From contig NZ_JAJQXW010000003.1 in NCBI RefSeq assembly GCF_021246445.1, positions 124,001 to 188,000 of the forward strand: 64,000 nucleotides of DNA. The letters are read 5' to 3'. The notes below the pieces were generated by a model. The model was not told where the DNA came from. It worked only from the letters and a program-made list of their open reading frames with translations, and searched no databases. Positions 55,653 through 64,000 of the stretch are shown piece by piece (position 1 is the first letter of the stretch; every line of letters starts with the position of its first letter). Made by a program: the position numbers and the translations under genes. This DNA is from Rhabdothermincola salaria. GTDB taxonomy: Bacteria > Actinomycetota > Acidimicrobiia > Acidimicrobiales > Acidimicrobilacustridaceae.

Positions 55653-57725
55653 GTGGATCCCGACGCCCTGCTCGAGGGCCTCAACGACGCCCAGCGTGCC
55701 GCGGTCACCTCCGAGGCGGCTCCGCTGTGCATCCTGGCGGGGGCCGGATCGGGCAAGACGCGGGTGCTCACCCGCCGGGTGGCGTGGCGTGCCGCCACCG
55801 GCGACCTCGACCCTCGTCACGTCCTCACGCTCACGTTCACCCGCAAGGCGGCAGGCGAGCTCACGGCGCGCCTGCGGGCCCTGGGCCTGCGCGACAACGT
55901 GGCCGCCGGCACGTTCCACGGCATCGCCTACGCCCAGCTGCGCAGCCGCTGGGCCGACCGGGGCATCGAGCCCCCCACCCTGCTCGAGCGCAAGGTGGGC
56001 TTCGTCGCCCGGCTCCTGCCTCCCGGTCGCCAGCAGGTCCCCGCCATCGACCTGGTCGCCGAGATCGAGTGGGCCAAGGCCCGCATGGTGGCACCGGACC
56101 GCTATGCCGAAGCGGCCGAGCGGGCCTCACGGCGACCCCCGATCCCGGGCGACGAGGTCGCCCGGATCTTCGCCGCCTACGAGGACGCCCGCCGGCGTCA
56201 GCGCATGGTCGACTTCGACGACCTGCTGCGCCTGTGCGCCCGCGACCTGGACCGCGACCCGGACTTCGCCGCCGCCCAGCGCTGGCGCTTCCAGCACCTG
56301 TTCGTCGACGAGTTCCAGGACGTCAACCCCCTCCAGCAGGCCCTCCTCGACGCCTGGCTGGGCGACCGCCTCGACCTGTGCGTGGTGGGCGACCCCAACC
56401 AGGCCATCTACGCCTGGAACGGCGCCGACGCCCAGCTGCTGCGGCTCTTCCCCAAGCGCTACCCCACCGCCGAGGTGGTCCGGCTCACCACCAACTACCG
56501 CTCCAGCCCCCAGGTCCTCGCCGTGGCCAACGCGGTGCTGGCGGGCGGCGGGCGGGGCGTCGACCGCGACGGCGCCCTCGTGGCCACCCGCCCCGAGGGG
56601 CCGGTCCCCACCGTCACCGCTCACGACGACGACCGTGCCGAGGCCCGTGGCATCGCCCGGGCGGTGCGCGACCAGCACCGACCCGGCAGCCCGTGGTCGG
56701 CCCAGGCCGTGCTGGTGCGCACCAACGCCCAGATCACGCTCCTCGAGGAGGCCCTCCACGAGGTGGGCATCCCCTTCCGGGTCCGGGGCGGCGCCGCCCT
56801 GCTCGACCAGCCCGAGGTCAAGGCCGCCCTGCGCACCGTGCAGCGCGCCACCGGCGGCTTCCCCGAGGCGCTCGCCGACCTCGAGGCGGCCGTGGCCGAC
56901 CCCGACGGCACCGAGGGCGACCGGGCCGAGGAGCGCCGGGCCAACCTCGAGGCCCTGGTACGCCTGGCCCACGACTACACGGCGGTGGAGCCCGTGCCCT
57001 CGGTGCCGGGGTTCCTCACGTGGTTGCGGGCCACCACCCGGGCCGACCAACCCGACCGCCACGGCGACGCCGTCGAGATCGCCACCTTCCACGCCGCCAA
57101 GGGCCTCGAATGGCCGGTGGTGCACCTGGCCGGCCTCGAGCAGGGCCTGGTGCCCATCGGCCATGCCCGCACCGGCGAGGCCCTGGCCGAGGAGCTCCGG
57201 CTGTTCTACGTGGCCCTCACCCGAGCCGAGCGCGAGCTCTGCCTCACGTGGGCCGCCGAGCGGACGTTCGGCACCCGGGCCATGAAGCGTGACCGTTCGC
57301 CCTACCTCGAGACGGTGGTGGCCGCCTGCGCCGCACTGCGCTCGGGTGCCGACCCCGCCCAGGTCGGGCAGGGCGGCGCCCCCCTCGGGGGCGCCGCTCC
57401 CGGGCGGGCTCGAGCGGCGCGCCCGTCGGCCGCCCGCTCACGGTCGCGCCCGAACCTCCCACGCACCCGGGGGGCACCGGCCCCCGACGACCTCGACGAC
57501 GACGCCCGGGCCCTCTTCGAAGCCCTTCGCGACTGGCGCGCCGGCAAGGCCCGCGCCGCGGCGATGCCCCCCTACGTCATCTGCAACGACCGCACCCTGC
57601 TCGAGCTCGCCACCCGCCGGCCCCGCACCACCACGGCGCTGCTGGCCGTGCACGGACTCGGCGAGGTCAAGGTCGGTCGCTTCGGCGACGAGCTGCTCGA
57701 CCTGGTCGCCGACCACGCTCCGTGA
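55653..57725 (+). CDS. UvrD2-type superfamily 1 DNA helicase with HRDC domain
   Basis: 690-residue helicase. Motif I AGAGSGKT (29-36), motif II LFVDEFQDVNPLQQ, motif III VVGDPNQAIYAWNGAD, motif IV near LTTNYRSS, motif VI VALTRAEREL; an HRDC domain closes the protein (about 612-690, ALFEALRDWRAGKARAAAMP). This layout is that of mycobacterial UvrD2, an essential helicase whose HRDC and tetracysteine parts differ; CxxC zinc residues of UvrD2 are not obvious here. No gene overlaps. Repair role inferred from family. Confidence 0.88.
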   Translation: MDPDALLEGLNDAQRAAVTSEAAPLCILAGAGSGKTRVLTRRVAWRAATGDLDPRHVLTLTFTRKAAGELTARLRALGLRDNVAAGTFHGIAYAQLRSRWADRGIEPPTLLERKVGFVARLLPPGRQQVPAIDLVAEIEWAKARMVAPDRYAEAAERASRRPPIPGDEVARIFAAYEDARRRQRMVDFDDLLRLCARDLDRDPDFAAAQRWRFQHLFVDEFQDVNPLQQALLDAWLGDRLDLCVVGDPNQAIYAWNGADAQLLRLFPKRYPTAEVVRLTTNYRSSPQVLAVANAVLAGGGRGVDRDGALVATRPEGPVPTVTAHDDDRAEARGIARAVRDQHRPGSPWSAQAVLVRTNAQITLLEEALHEVGIPFRVRGGAALLDQPEVKAALRTVQRATGGFPEALADLEAAVADPDGTEGDRAEERRANLEALVRLAHDYTAVEPVPSVPGFLTWLRATTRADQPDRHGDAVEIATFHAAKGLEWPVVHLAGLEQGLVPIGHARTGEALAEELRLFYVALTRAERELCLTWAAERTFGTRAMKRDRSPYLETVVAACAALRSGADPAQVGQGGAPLGGAAPGRARAARPSAARSRSRPNLPRTRGAPAPDDLDDDARALFEALRDWRAGKARAAAMPPYVICNDRTLLELATRRPRTTTALLAVHGLGEVKVGRFGDELLDLVADHAP

Positions 57726-57769
57726 TCCGGTGATGGGCGAGACGGCCCGACCCGCGCCCCCGCGGCATC

Positions 57770-58243
57770 TCAGCTCGTGCGTTGCCTCGTCGTGCGATCG
57801 AGGATGCCGAGCGTGGCCCGCAGGGCCGCCTCGGAGATCACCGGGAAGATCCCGGCCTCACGCCACACCGGATCGATGTCCGACCAGTCGTAGTAGGAGG
57901 TGACGAGCGTGCCCTCGTCCACCGGCTCGAGGCGATAGCCGTAGACGTGGCCCAGCTGCGGCTCGATCTGTCCCACGATCGTCCACGCCAGCTCGCGGTC
58001 CTGCTCGAAGGCGGTGATGCGCACCTCGACGTCGTAGAGGCCGAGGGGGTAGTCGTTGAGCGCTTCGCGGTCCATGTGCACGACGAACGAGTCGCCGACG
58101 GCACCCACGGGCTCGCCGGTCGCGCCCATCAGCATCCCGGAGCTGTCGATGGCCACGTGCCCCTGGGGATCGCGCAGCACGGAGAAGACCGTGGCGGGCG
58201 GAGCGGGGATCGTCCGGCGGACCTCGAGGCGTTCTGTCGTCAT
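57770..58243 (-). CDS. SRPBCC-fold protein (START-like)
   Basis: 157-residue helix-grip protein: RRTIPAPPATVFSVLRDPQGH at the start and ITAFEQDRELAWTIV in the middle follow the polyketide-cyclase/dehydrase pattern of hydrophobic ligand binding. No catalytic residues can be named. ATG 58243. It is divergent from another SRPBCC-like gene at 58323, separated by 79 bases. Confidence 0.82.
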   Translation of the reverse strand: MTTERLEVRRTIPAPPATVFSVLRDPQGHVAIDSSGMLMGATGEPVGAVGDSFVVHMDREALNDYPLGLYDVEVRITAFEQDRELAWTIVGQIEPQLGHVYGYRLEPVDEGTLVTSYYDWSDIDPVWREAGIFPVISEAALRATLGILDRTTRQRTS

Positions 58244-58322
58244 GCCGCCATGGTGGCACCGTCGTGCTCGGCGCACACCGGTCGCCGCAGGGTGGCGACG
58301 GGCGGGGCGTCGAGCGGGCACC

Positions 58323-58835
58323 ATGGGCGTCGTGCAGTTCTCCTCGCGCCAGTCGTACCGCCACGACGTCGACGACGTGCTCGACGCCTATGCCGACCCC
58401 TCGCTCTACCCCGGCCTGCCCGAGCTCCCCAAGATCGGCCGTCCGGAGGTCCTGGAGCACCGCCGAGCGGGCGATCTGGTGCACCTCGACCTGCGCTACG
58501 CCTACGTCGGGGATCTCCCGGCGGCGGCGACGGCGTTCATCGATCCGGGGCGCCTCACCTGGGTGCAGCGCACCGCCGTCGACCTCGGCCGGCGCACGTC
58601 GACGATCACGCTGCTCCCCGATCACTACCCGGATCGCCTCCAGTGCGCCGGGACCTTCCACTTCGCCGCCGACGACTCCGGCTCGGGCTCGCACCGGCGG
58701 GTCCAGGGCGACCTCGAGGTGCGGGTGATGGTCGTGGGGGGCCAGGTCGAGCGGGCCCTCGTGTCCGGCCTCGAGGAGTTCCTGGACGCCGAGGCCACCG
58801 CCGTCGACCACTGGATCGACGCGCTGTCGGCGTGA
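58323..58835 (+). CDS. DUF2505 protein (SRPBCC-like)
   Basis: 170-residue actinobacterial protein. VQFSSRQSYRHDVDDVLDAY, an early aromatic strand, and a terminal GLEEFLDAEATAVDHWID helix fit the DUF2505 family, which adopts a START-like fold. No signal peptide. ATG start; upstream is the 79-bp divergent gap with the other SRPBCC gene. Function unknown. Confidence 0.75.
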   Translation: MGVVQFSSRQSYRHDVDDVLDAYADPSLYPGLPELPKIGRPEVLEHRRAGDLVHLDLRYAYVGDLPAAATAFIDPGRLTWVQRTAVDLGRRTSTITLLPDHYPDRLQCAGTFHFAADDSGSGSHRRVQGDLEVRVMVVGGQVERALVSGLEEFLDAEATAVDHWIDALSA

Positions 58836-58859
58836 CGGTCGAGTGGTCGGCCCGCGCCG

Positions 58860-59579
58860 TCAGCGGTCGGGCCCAGCGACGCCGAGGGACTGGAGCCGCT
58901 CGAAGTCCACGGCGATGAACAACCCTTCGCCCTCGGCGCAGAGCACGTCGCCGGCGTGCAGGGTGCCCCGCACCACGATCTTGCGTCCCTCGGCCAGCTC
59001 GGGCCGGGCCCGCAACTCCAGCTCGGTGTCGAGGGGGGTCGGACGGCGGTAGTGCACGGTGAGACGACCGGTCATGCCCGCCTTGCCACTGAGGCCCTGG
59101 GCGGCACCGAGGATCTCGTCGAAGAGCCCGGCCACCACGCCGCCGTGGACGTGGCCCGGCGGCCCCTCGTAGGTGCGGCCGCACGTGGCCCGGCCCACCA
59201 CCTCCCCGCCGGCGATCGACATGTCGAGGGGCGGCGCCACCGGGTTGGCCCGCCCGCTGTAGGGGCTGCGCTCGAAGAGGCGGTGCGGTTCGGCCGCAGC
59301 CAGCGCCGCCTCGGCGTAGCCCAGCTCGCCGCCCGGTCCCTCCGGGTCGACGCCCGCCTCGAGGCGGGCCAGCGCCTCCTCGACCGCCACCGCCACTTCC
59401 TCGAGGTCGGCCGCCGAGGCGGTCGTGCCGCTCAGACGCTCGAGGATGCCCCGGGTGGCCTGGGCCAGCCGGCGGGCCGCGACGCGGGATGGGGTCAGCC
59501 GTTCGACGGGGGTGGGCATCCAAGCCGTGAAGGGATCGAACCCCGCGACGGCCTCGAGGCTGTCGTCCCAATCGCTCAT
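58860..59579 (-). CDS. Hotdog-fold acyl-CoA thioesterase, PaaI-like
   Basis: 239 residues. The C-terminal half is a single hotdog domain with GPPGHVHGGVVAGLFDEILGAA (PaaI-type HGG motif with a following Asp/Glu) and TGRLTVHYRRPTPLDTEL. The N-terminal 100 residues are helical and of unknown role. It precedes the exonuclease gene product order (stop side) and starts 5 bases after xth ends, so the two share a transcript. Confidence 0.85.
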   Translation of the reverse strand: MSDWDDSLEAVAGFDPFTAWMPTPVERLTPSRVAARRLAQATRGILERLSGTTASAADLEEVAVAVEEALARLEAGVDPEGPGGELGYAEAALAAAEPHRLFERSPYSGRANPVAPPLDMSIAGGEVVGRATCGRTYEGPPGHVHGGVVAGLFDEILGAAQGLSGKAGMTGRLTVHYRRPTPLDTELELRARPELAEGRKIVVRGTLHAGDVLCAEGEGLFIAVDFERLQSLGVAGPDR

Positions 59580-59584
59580 GGTCG

Positions 59585-60364
59585 CTACTCCATCTCGAAG
59601 TCGACGATCACCGGCGCATGGTCGCTCGGCTGCTTGCCCTTGCGCGCGTTGCGGTCGATGAGCACCGAGCGAGCACGTGGCAGGAGCGACGCCGAGGCCA
59701 GGACCAGGTCGATGCGCAGGCCTCGACCCTGGTGGAAGTCGCCCCGGCGGTAGTCCCACCAGGAGTAGAGGCCGCCGGCGTCGTAGTGCTCGCGGAACAC
59801 GTCGGTGAGGCCCCAGTCCTCGAGGCGGGCCAACGCCTCGCGCTCGGGCTCGCTGACGTGGGTCTCGCCGGCGAAGGCCGCAGGGTCGTGGACGTCGCGA
59901 TCGTCGGGGGCGACGTTGAAGTCCCCGCACACCACGACGTGGGTGGAGGGGTCCTCGAGGGTGTCGAGCGTGCGGCGCAGGCGCGCCAGCCAGGTGAGCT
60001 TGTACTGATAGTGGTCGGCGTCGAGCGAGCGACCGTTGGGCACGTACACGCAGGCCACGCGGATCCCGCCGCAGGTGGCCCACAGGATCCGAGCCTCCGG
60101 GTCGGCCTCGCCCTCGTCATCCCACCCGGCGCGGACATCGGCCAGCCCGACCTTGGAGAGGATGGCCACGCCGTTCCACCGGCCCTCGCCGTGGTGGGCG
60201 CACTCGTAGCCGCGCTCCTGGAACGTGAGGTGGGGGAAGGCAGTGTCGGCCAGCTTGGTCTCCTGCAGACAGAGCACGTCCGGCTGGACCTCGTCGAGCC
60301 ACTCCTCGACGCGTGGGAGGCGGGCCTTCAGGGAGTTGACGTTCCACGTGGCGAGACGGAGCAC
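59585..60364 (-). CDS. xth: Exodeoxyribonuclease III
   Basis: AP endonuclease/3' exonuclease of 259 residues. Motifs: LATWNVNSLKARLP (Asn for metal), LQETKLAD (Glu), ACVYVPNG, GDFNVAPDDRDV (Asp-Asn pair) and the catalytic SDHAPVIVDF. GTG start with a leaderless -10 7 nt upstream. Transcribed with the following thioesterase gene. Confidence 0.94.
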   Translation of the reverse strand: MLRLATWNVNSLKARLPRVEEWLDEVQPDVLCLQETKLADTAFPHLTFQERGYECAHHGEGRWNGVAILSKVGLADVRAGWDDEGEADPEARILWATCGGIRVACVYVPNGRSLDADHYQYKLTWLARLRRTLDTLEDPSTHVVVCGDFNVAPDDRDVHDPAAFAGETHVSEPEREALARLEDWGLTDVFREHYDAGGLYSWWDYRRGDFHQGRGLRIDLVLASASLLPRARSVLIDRNARKGKQPSDHAPVIVDFEME

Positions 60365-60371
60365 GGCCCCG

Positions 60372-60377
60372 AATCTA
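60372..60377 (-). promoter_or_regulatory. -10 box, leaderless xth
   Basis: TAGATT ends 7 nt before GTG 60364. A TACCGT at 60465-60470 on the plus strand may serve the MMPL gene. The 135-bp divergent gap has no gene. Confidence 0.45.
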
Positions 60378-60499
60378 CGTGGCTCGGCCCGGTGTCCGGC
60401 CCGAGGGGCCGAAGTCCGCCCCGGATGGGACTTCGTCCTCCGCGTCGCGGACCCCACCCCGTTGTACCGTCAGCGCACCGACGAGTCTTGGGGGACCTC

Positions 60500-63001
60500 A
60501 TGGACGCCTGGCACGACATGATGCAGCGGCTCTGGGCTCGCATCGGGCGGTTCCTGGTGGCCCACGCCGGCGCGGTGCTGATCGTGACGCTGCTGATCAG
60601 CGTGGTGCTGGCCTTCGGCGCCACCCGGCTCACCTTCGCCACCGGCCAGGACAGCTACCTCAACGCGGACTCCCAGGTCGCCATCGACAACCGGGCCTAC
60701 CAGGACCTCTTCGGCGGCGAGGCCATGATCACCGCCATCGCCATGGAGGACGGGGGTTCGATCGTCGACCTGTTCACCGCGGAGAACAACGCCGAGATGC
60801 GGCGGATCCAAGAAGAGGTCAAGGCCCTCCCCGGGGTCAACGGCGCCGTCACCCCCCTCACCGCGCTCGAGTGGTCCCAGAACCTCGTCGTGGCCCCCGA
60901 GGGCAGCGACGACCCGACGGCGAGCGTGGCGGGGGGCATCCTCCTCGGCGCCACCGGGCGCGAGACCGATCCCGACGCGCAGGCGGCACGCCTCGCCGAT
61001 GCCGCCACCACCGTCGAGCGACTCGAGGCGGCCGGCGAGCAGCGCCTCGACAACCCCGAATGGGTGCGGTTCCTCCTCATCGACAACCAGGGGGACATCA
61101 GGGCCTCGTTGCGCCCGTTCTTCCCGGTGGCTCCCGGCCAGGAACCCACCGAAGCCAACGCCATCCAGGCCCAGATGCTCACCCGGCTCACGGGCAACGC
61201 CTCCATCGAGGAGGAGGGCGAGGCGGCCACCGAGGTGGTCGAGATCGTCGAGACCGCAGAGCTCTCGGGCGCCCGCACCCTCACCACCGGCGGGCCCGTG
61301 CTGTTGAAGGACATCAACGACTACCTGCAGGGCGGCATGCTCGTGCTCGGCGCCATCGCCGTGGTCGTCATGATCGTGGTGCTCTCGCTGGCCTTCCGGG
61401 TGCGGTGGCGCCTGGTGCCCCTCCTGGTGATGGCCATCGGGGTCGTCTGGACCTTCGGGCTGCTCGGCTACACGGGCTTCCAGCTCTCGCTCGTCACCAT
61501 CGCCGGGCTGCCGATCCTCATCGGCCTCGGGGTCGAGTTCGCCATCCAGGTGCACAACCGGGTCGAGGAGGAGTTGCTCCTCGAGCGGGCGTCCACACCC
61601 TTCGTGGAGTCGATCCGCAACATCGGCCCGGCGCTGGCGGTGGCGACCGTGGCCGCGGCGATCGCCTGCCTGGCCCTGCTGGCGTCGAAGGTCCCGATGA
61701 TCCGCGAGTTCGGGATCCTGCTCGCCATCGGCATCGTCTTGGTGTTCGCCGCCGCCATCGTGGTCCCCGTGGCCACGCTGTCGATCCGCGAACGCCGATC
61801 GCCCACCACCGAGCGCCGCCAGCAGCGGGTGGTCGAGCGCTCGATGGTCCAGCTGGCCCGGGCCCCGAAGGTCCTCGTCGGTCCCCTGGTGTTCGCCGCC
61901 GTGGCCCTCTTCGCGGTCGGCATGGTCGTGGAGGAGGACACGCCGATCCAGACCGACCCCGAGAAGTGGGTGGACCAGGACAGCCAGACGATCAAGGACC
62001 TCGACCAGCTGAAGGCCGAGACCGGCTCGTCGAGCGAGCTGGGCGTCTACATCCAGAGCCCCGACGGCGTCCTGACCGACGAGATGAGCGCCTTCGTGAC
62101 CGGCCTGGCGCTCGACACGCTGGAGGGCAACGCCGACACCCTGGTCAACGTGTCGAGCCTGGCCACCACCGTCTTCTACCTGATGGAGGTGCCGGGCGCG
62201 TCTCCGCTCCCCCCCACCGGTGAGGACCTCCAGAACGCCTACGCGGTGGCCCCACCCGACATCCAGCAGTCTCTCGTCGCGGACGACGGCAACGCCACCA
62301 ACATGGTGTTCCTGGTGGGCCAGTCCTCGCTCGAGATCCGCAAGGACCTCGTCGACGAGCTGAGGGCCACCGTCCAGCCTCCGGCCGGCGCCACCGCCAC
62401 CCCCGCCGGGCTGGCGGTGGTCGGGGTCGGCCTGCTCGACAACCTCACCGCCAACCGCCTGCTGCTCACCTGGTTGGCCCTCGGCGGCGTCGCCCTCTGG
62501 CTGGTGATCCGCTTCGCCAGCCTGGTCAAGGCGGCCCTGGTGCTGCTACCCGTGCTGCTGGCCGTGGGCCTGGCCGCCACCGTCGTGTGGGCCGCCGGCA
62601 TCACGGTGAGCCCGCTGACCACGGTGAGCGGCCCGCTGGTCATCGCCATCTGCACGGAGTTCGCCACGCTCATCTTGTTCCGCCACCTCGAGGAGCGGAG
62701 GGCGGGCCACGCCCCCCGAACCGCGGTCGACATCGCCGCGGCCCGCACCGGACGCGCCTTCTTCGCCTCGTCGCTCACCATCGTCGGCGGGTTCGCCGTG
62801 CTCCTCGTCTCGCCGCTGCCGCTGCTGCGCGACTTCGGTGCCATCGTGGCCCTCACCGTGGCCATCGCCTTGCTGTCCGCCGTCACGGTGCTGCCACCGG
62901 TCCTCATCTGGGCCGACGAGCGCGGTTGGGTGAAGGCCGGGCGCTCGACCGCCACCGATCCCACCGGAGCGGACCGGCGCTCGACCGAGGCGCCCGTCTA
63001 G
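60500..63001 (+). CDS. MMPL/RND-superfamily transporter
   Basis: 833-residue integral membrane transporter with two RND halves. A first helix at about 20-42 and a large outer domain precede helices around 275-430 with GLPILIGLGVEFAIQVHNR, then a second outer domain and a block ending in VTVLPPVLIWADE. The GxxxD-type motif Asp in the pore (here GVEFA, E replaced) suggests the proton relay differs from typical RND pumps. ATG with a GGGGGA site 4 nt upstream. Substrates for MMPL relatives include wall lipids and hopanoids. kgd follows by 96 bases. Confidence 0.88.
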   Translation: MDAWHDMMQRLWARIGRFLVAHAGAVLIVTLLISVVLAFGATRLTFATGQDSYLNADSQVAIDNRAYQDLFGGEAMITAIAMEDGGSIVDLFTAENNAEMRRIQEEVKALPGVNGAVTPLTALEWSQNLVVAPEGSDDPTASVAGGILLGATGRETDPDAQAARLADAATTVERLEAAGEQRLDNPEWVRFLLIDNQGDIRASLRPFFPVAPGQEPTEANAIQAQMLTRLTGNASIEEEGEAATEVVEIVETAELSGARTLTTGGPVLLKDINDYLQGGMLVLGAIAVVVMIVVLSLAFRVRWRLVPLLVMAIGVVWTFGLLGYTGFQLSLVTIAGLPILIGLGVEFAIQVHNRVEEELLLERASTPFVESIRNIGPALAVATVAAAIACLALLASKVPMIREFGILLAIGIVLVFAAAIVVPVATLSIRERRSPTTERRQQRVVERSMVQLARAPKVLVGPLVFAAVALFAVGMVVEEDTPIQTDPEKWVDQDSQTIKDLDQLKAETGSSSELGVYIQSPDGVLTDEMSAFVTGLALDTLEGNADTLVNVSSLATTVFYLMEVPGASPLPPTGEDLQNAYAVAPPDIQQSLVADDGNATNMVFLVGQSSLEIRKDLVDELRATVQPPAGATATPAGLAVVGVGLLDNLTANRLLLTWLALGGVALWLVIRFASLVKAALVLLPVLLAVGLAATVVWAAGITVSPLTTVSGPLVIAICTEFATLILFRHLEERRAGHAPRTAVDIAAARTGRAFFASSLTIVGGFAVLLVSPLPLLRDFGAIVALTVAIALLSAVTVLPPVLIWADERGWVKAGRSTATDPTGADRRSTEAPV

Positions 63002-63085
63002 TCCACATCGCCAGTGGTGGCCTGGGTCCTCGCGCCCGGCGCCGACCGGCCTTCGCGGGGCGCTCGGCACCCGTCGGCGCGCCGG

Positions 63086-63091
63086 TAGCAT
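63086..63091 (+). promoter_or_regulatory. -10 box, leaderless kgd
   Basis: TAGCAT ends 6 nt before GTG 63098. Confidence 0.5.
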
Positions 63092-63097
63092 CCACTC

Positions 63098-64000
63098 GTG
63101 GCCGATGACTCCCCCCTGCAGATCGCGGGCCCGAACGCGTGGCTCGTCGACGAGATGTACGAGCAGTACCTCGACAACCCGACCTCGGTGAGCGAGTCCT
63201 GGCAGGACTTCTTCGCCGACTACCGCCCGTCGGGTCCAGCTGGTCGGGCCGCACCGCCCACCCCCGCTCCCGAGGCACCGGCGTCCACTCCGGCCCCCTC
63301 GACTCCCGCCGCCACCACACCGGCCGCCCCGGCAGCCTCGGCTGCCGAGACGAAAGAGGCGCCGGCCGAGGTGCCCGGCCAGCCGCTGCGGGGTGCCGCC
63401 GCCCGCATCGTCACCAACATGGAAGCCAGCCTGGCCGTGCCCACGGCCACCAGCTTCCGTGAGGTGCCGGCGAAGCTCCTCGAGGTCAACCGCAAGATCA
63501 TCAACGGCTACCTCACCCGCACGCGGGGCGGGAAGATCAGCTTCACCCACATCATCGGCTACGCCGTGGTGCGGGCCATCGCCGACACCGTCCCGGTGAT
63601 GAACTCGTCGTACCTCGAAGGCCCCGACGGCAAGCCCCGGGTCGTCCGGCCGGAGCACATCGGCCTCGGCATCGCCGTCGACATCGAAAAGGACGACGGC
63701 AGCCGCACGCTGATGGTGCCCTGCGTCAAGCGCGCCGACACCCTCGACTTCGCCGAGTTCCACGCGGCCTACGAGGAGCTCATCCGCAAGGTGCGGTCCA
63801 ACAAGCTCAGCCCCGACGACTTCTCGGGCGTCACCGTGAGCCTCACCAACCCGGGCACCATCGGCACCGTGCAGTCCGTGCCCCGCCTCATGCCGGGCCA
63901 AGGGCTCATCGTGGGCGTGGGGAGCCTCGACTACCCCACCGAGTTCCAGGGCGCCGACCCCGCCACGCTGGCCGACCTGGGCATGTCCAAGATCATGACG
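63098..64000 (+). CDS. kgd: Multifunctional 2-oxoglutarate metabolism protein Kgd, 5' part
   Basis: The first 301 codons; the rest is outside the window. The N-terminus GPNAWLVDEMYEQYLDNPTS is the E1o dimerisation segment seen in actinobacterial Kgd/OdhA, followed by a Pro/Ala/Thr-rich linker (about 48-90) and an acyltransferase-like E2 domain starting RIVTNMEASLAVPTATSFRE and LTRTRGGKISFTHIIGYAVV. In this group the E2 catalytic domain is fused to the E1 part, unlike the separate SucA and SucB of E. coli. No lipoyl domain lies before the E2 part. Role: TCA-cycle 2-oxoglutarate dehydrogenation, in mycobacteria also 2-hydroxy-3-oxoadipate formation. Confidence 0.93.
   Translation, partial: MADDSPLQIAGPNAWLVDEMYEQYLDNPTSVSESWQDFFADYRPSGPAGRAAPPTPAPEAPASTPAPSTPAATTPAAPAASAAETKEAPAEVPGQPLRGAAARIVTNMEASLAVPTATSFREVPAKLLEVNRKIINGYLTRTRGGKISFTHIIGYAVVRAIADTVPVMNSSYLEGPDGKPRVVRPEHIGLGIAVDIEKDDGSRTLMVPCVKRADTLDFAEFHAAYEELIRKVRSNKLSPDDFSGVTVSLTNPGTIGTVQSVPRLMPGQGLIVGVGSLDYPTEFQGADPATLADLGMSKIMT

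Overview
The window is gene-dense, very GC-rich DNA with no insertion sequences, tRNA, rRNA or CRISPR. Gene content and order point to a free-living actinobacterium (phylum Actinomycetota): a WhiG/FliA-type sigma factor beside rpsB-tsf-pyrH, DUF2469, DUF2505, DUF177, a SepIVA-type coiled-coil protein, a Kgd-type 2-oxoglutarate enzyme, an MshB/Mca-family deacetylase, UvrD2 with HRDC, a zinc-ribbon L28 and GTP-dependent PEP carboxykinase. A deep lineage such as Acidimicrobiia is my best guess, but it is an inference from gene content only.

Layout. 1-2345 (-): rpsB, tsf, pyrH (pyrH runs off the left edge). 2534-8690 (-): comM, dprA, xerC, whiG and a secreted protein that joins a degenerate LytM domain to an alpha/beta hydrolase. 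8812-10061: a divergent pair, a lipoprotein cytochrome c (-) against a small membrane protein plus a histidine phosphatase (+). 10128-16615 (-): the SRP/ribosome block ftsY, an unknown membrane protein, ffh, rpsP, khpA, rimM, trmD, rplS, DUF2469, yraN; lepB and rnhB, often found here, are absent. 16687-20161 (-): response regulator, sensor kinase and HtrA protease, the same order as mycobacterial mprA-mprB-pepD. 20324-23366 (+): MoxR, DUF58, VWA. 23.4-28 kb: a less compact stretch with an ECF sigma factor, its overlapping membrane partner, lipoproteins and orphan small proteins, which looks accessory. 28012-29250 (+): a YcaQ-like DNA glycosylase. 29313-38662 (-): a long operon rsmD, coaD, sepIVA-like, DUF177, rpmF, plsX, acpP, rnc, mutM, smc. 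39047-42869 (-): a FakA-like protein and recG; rpmB is divergent from them. 43717-45510 (+): PEP carboxykinase. 45661-52933: a PAS/SpoIIE phosphatase, a His/Gly-rich ABM protein, SEC-C methionine aminopeptidase, a DUF4333 lipoprotein, the MshB/Mca-like enzyme, a CaiB family enzyme and a hydrolase. 53025-54934 (+): galT-galK. 54944-60364: a PH/SHOCT membrane protein, UvrD2, two divergent SRPBCC proteins, a thioesterase and exonuclease III. 60500-64000 (+): an MMPL transporter and the 5' part of kgd.

Most genes are core translation, secretion, DNA repair and envelope functions, and many neighbours overlap by 4 bp (GTGA/ATGA). At 18 transcription-unit heads a TANNNT-type -10 box (one is GATACT) lies 6-8 nt before the start codon, which predicts widespread leaderless transcripts; operon-internal genes more often carry Shine-Dalgarno sequences. 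The most unusual individual items are the LytM/lipase fusion, the unknown membrane protein translationally coupled between ftsY and ffh, the rnc gene whose conserved first helix lies upstream of any ATG/GTG/TTG codon, and two long hairpins between convergent genes.
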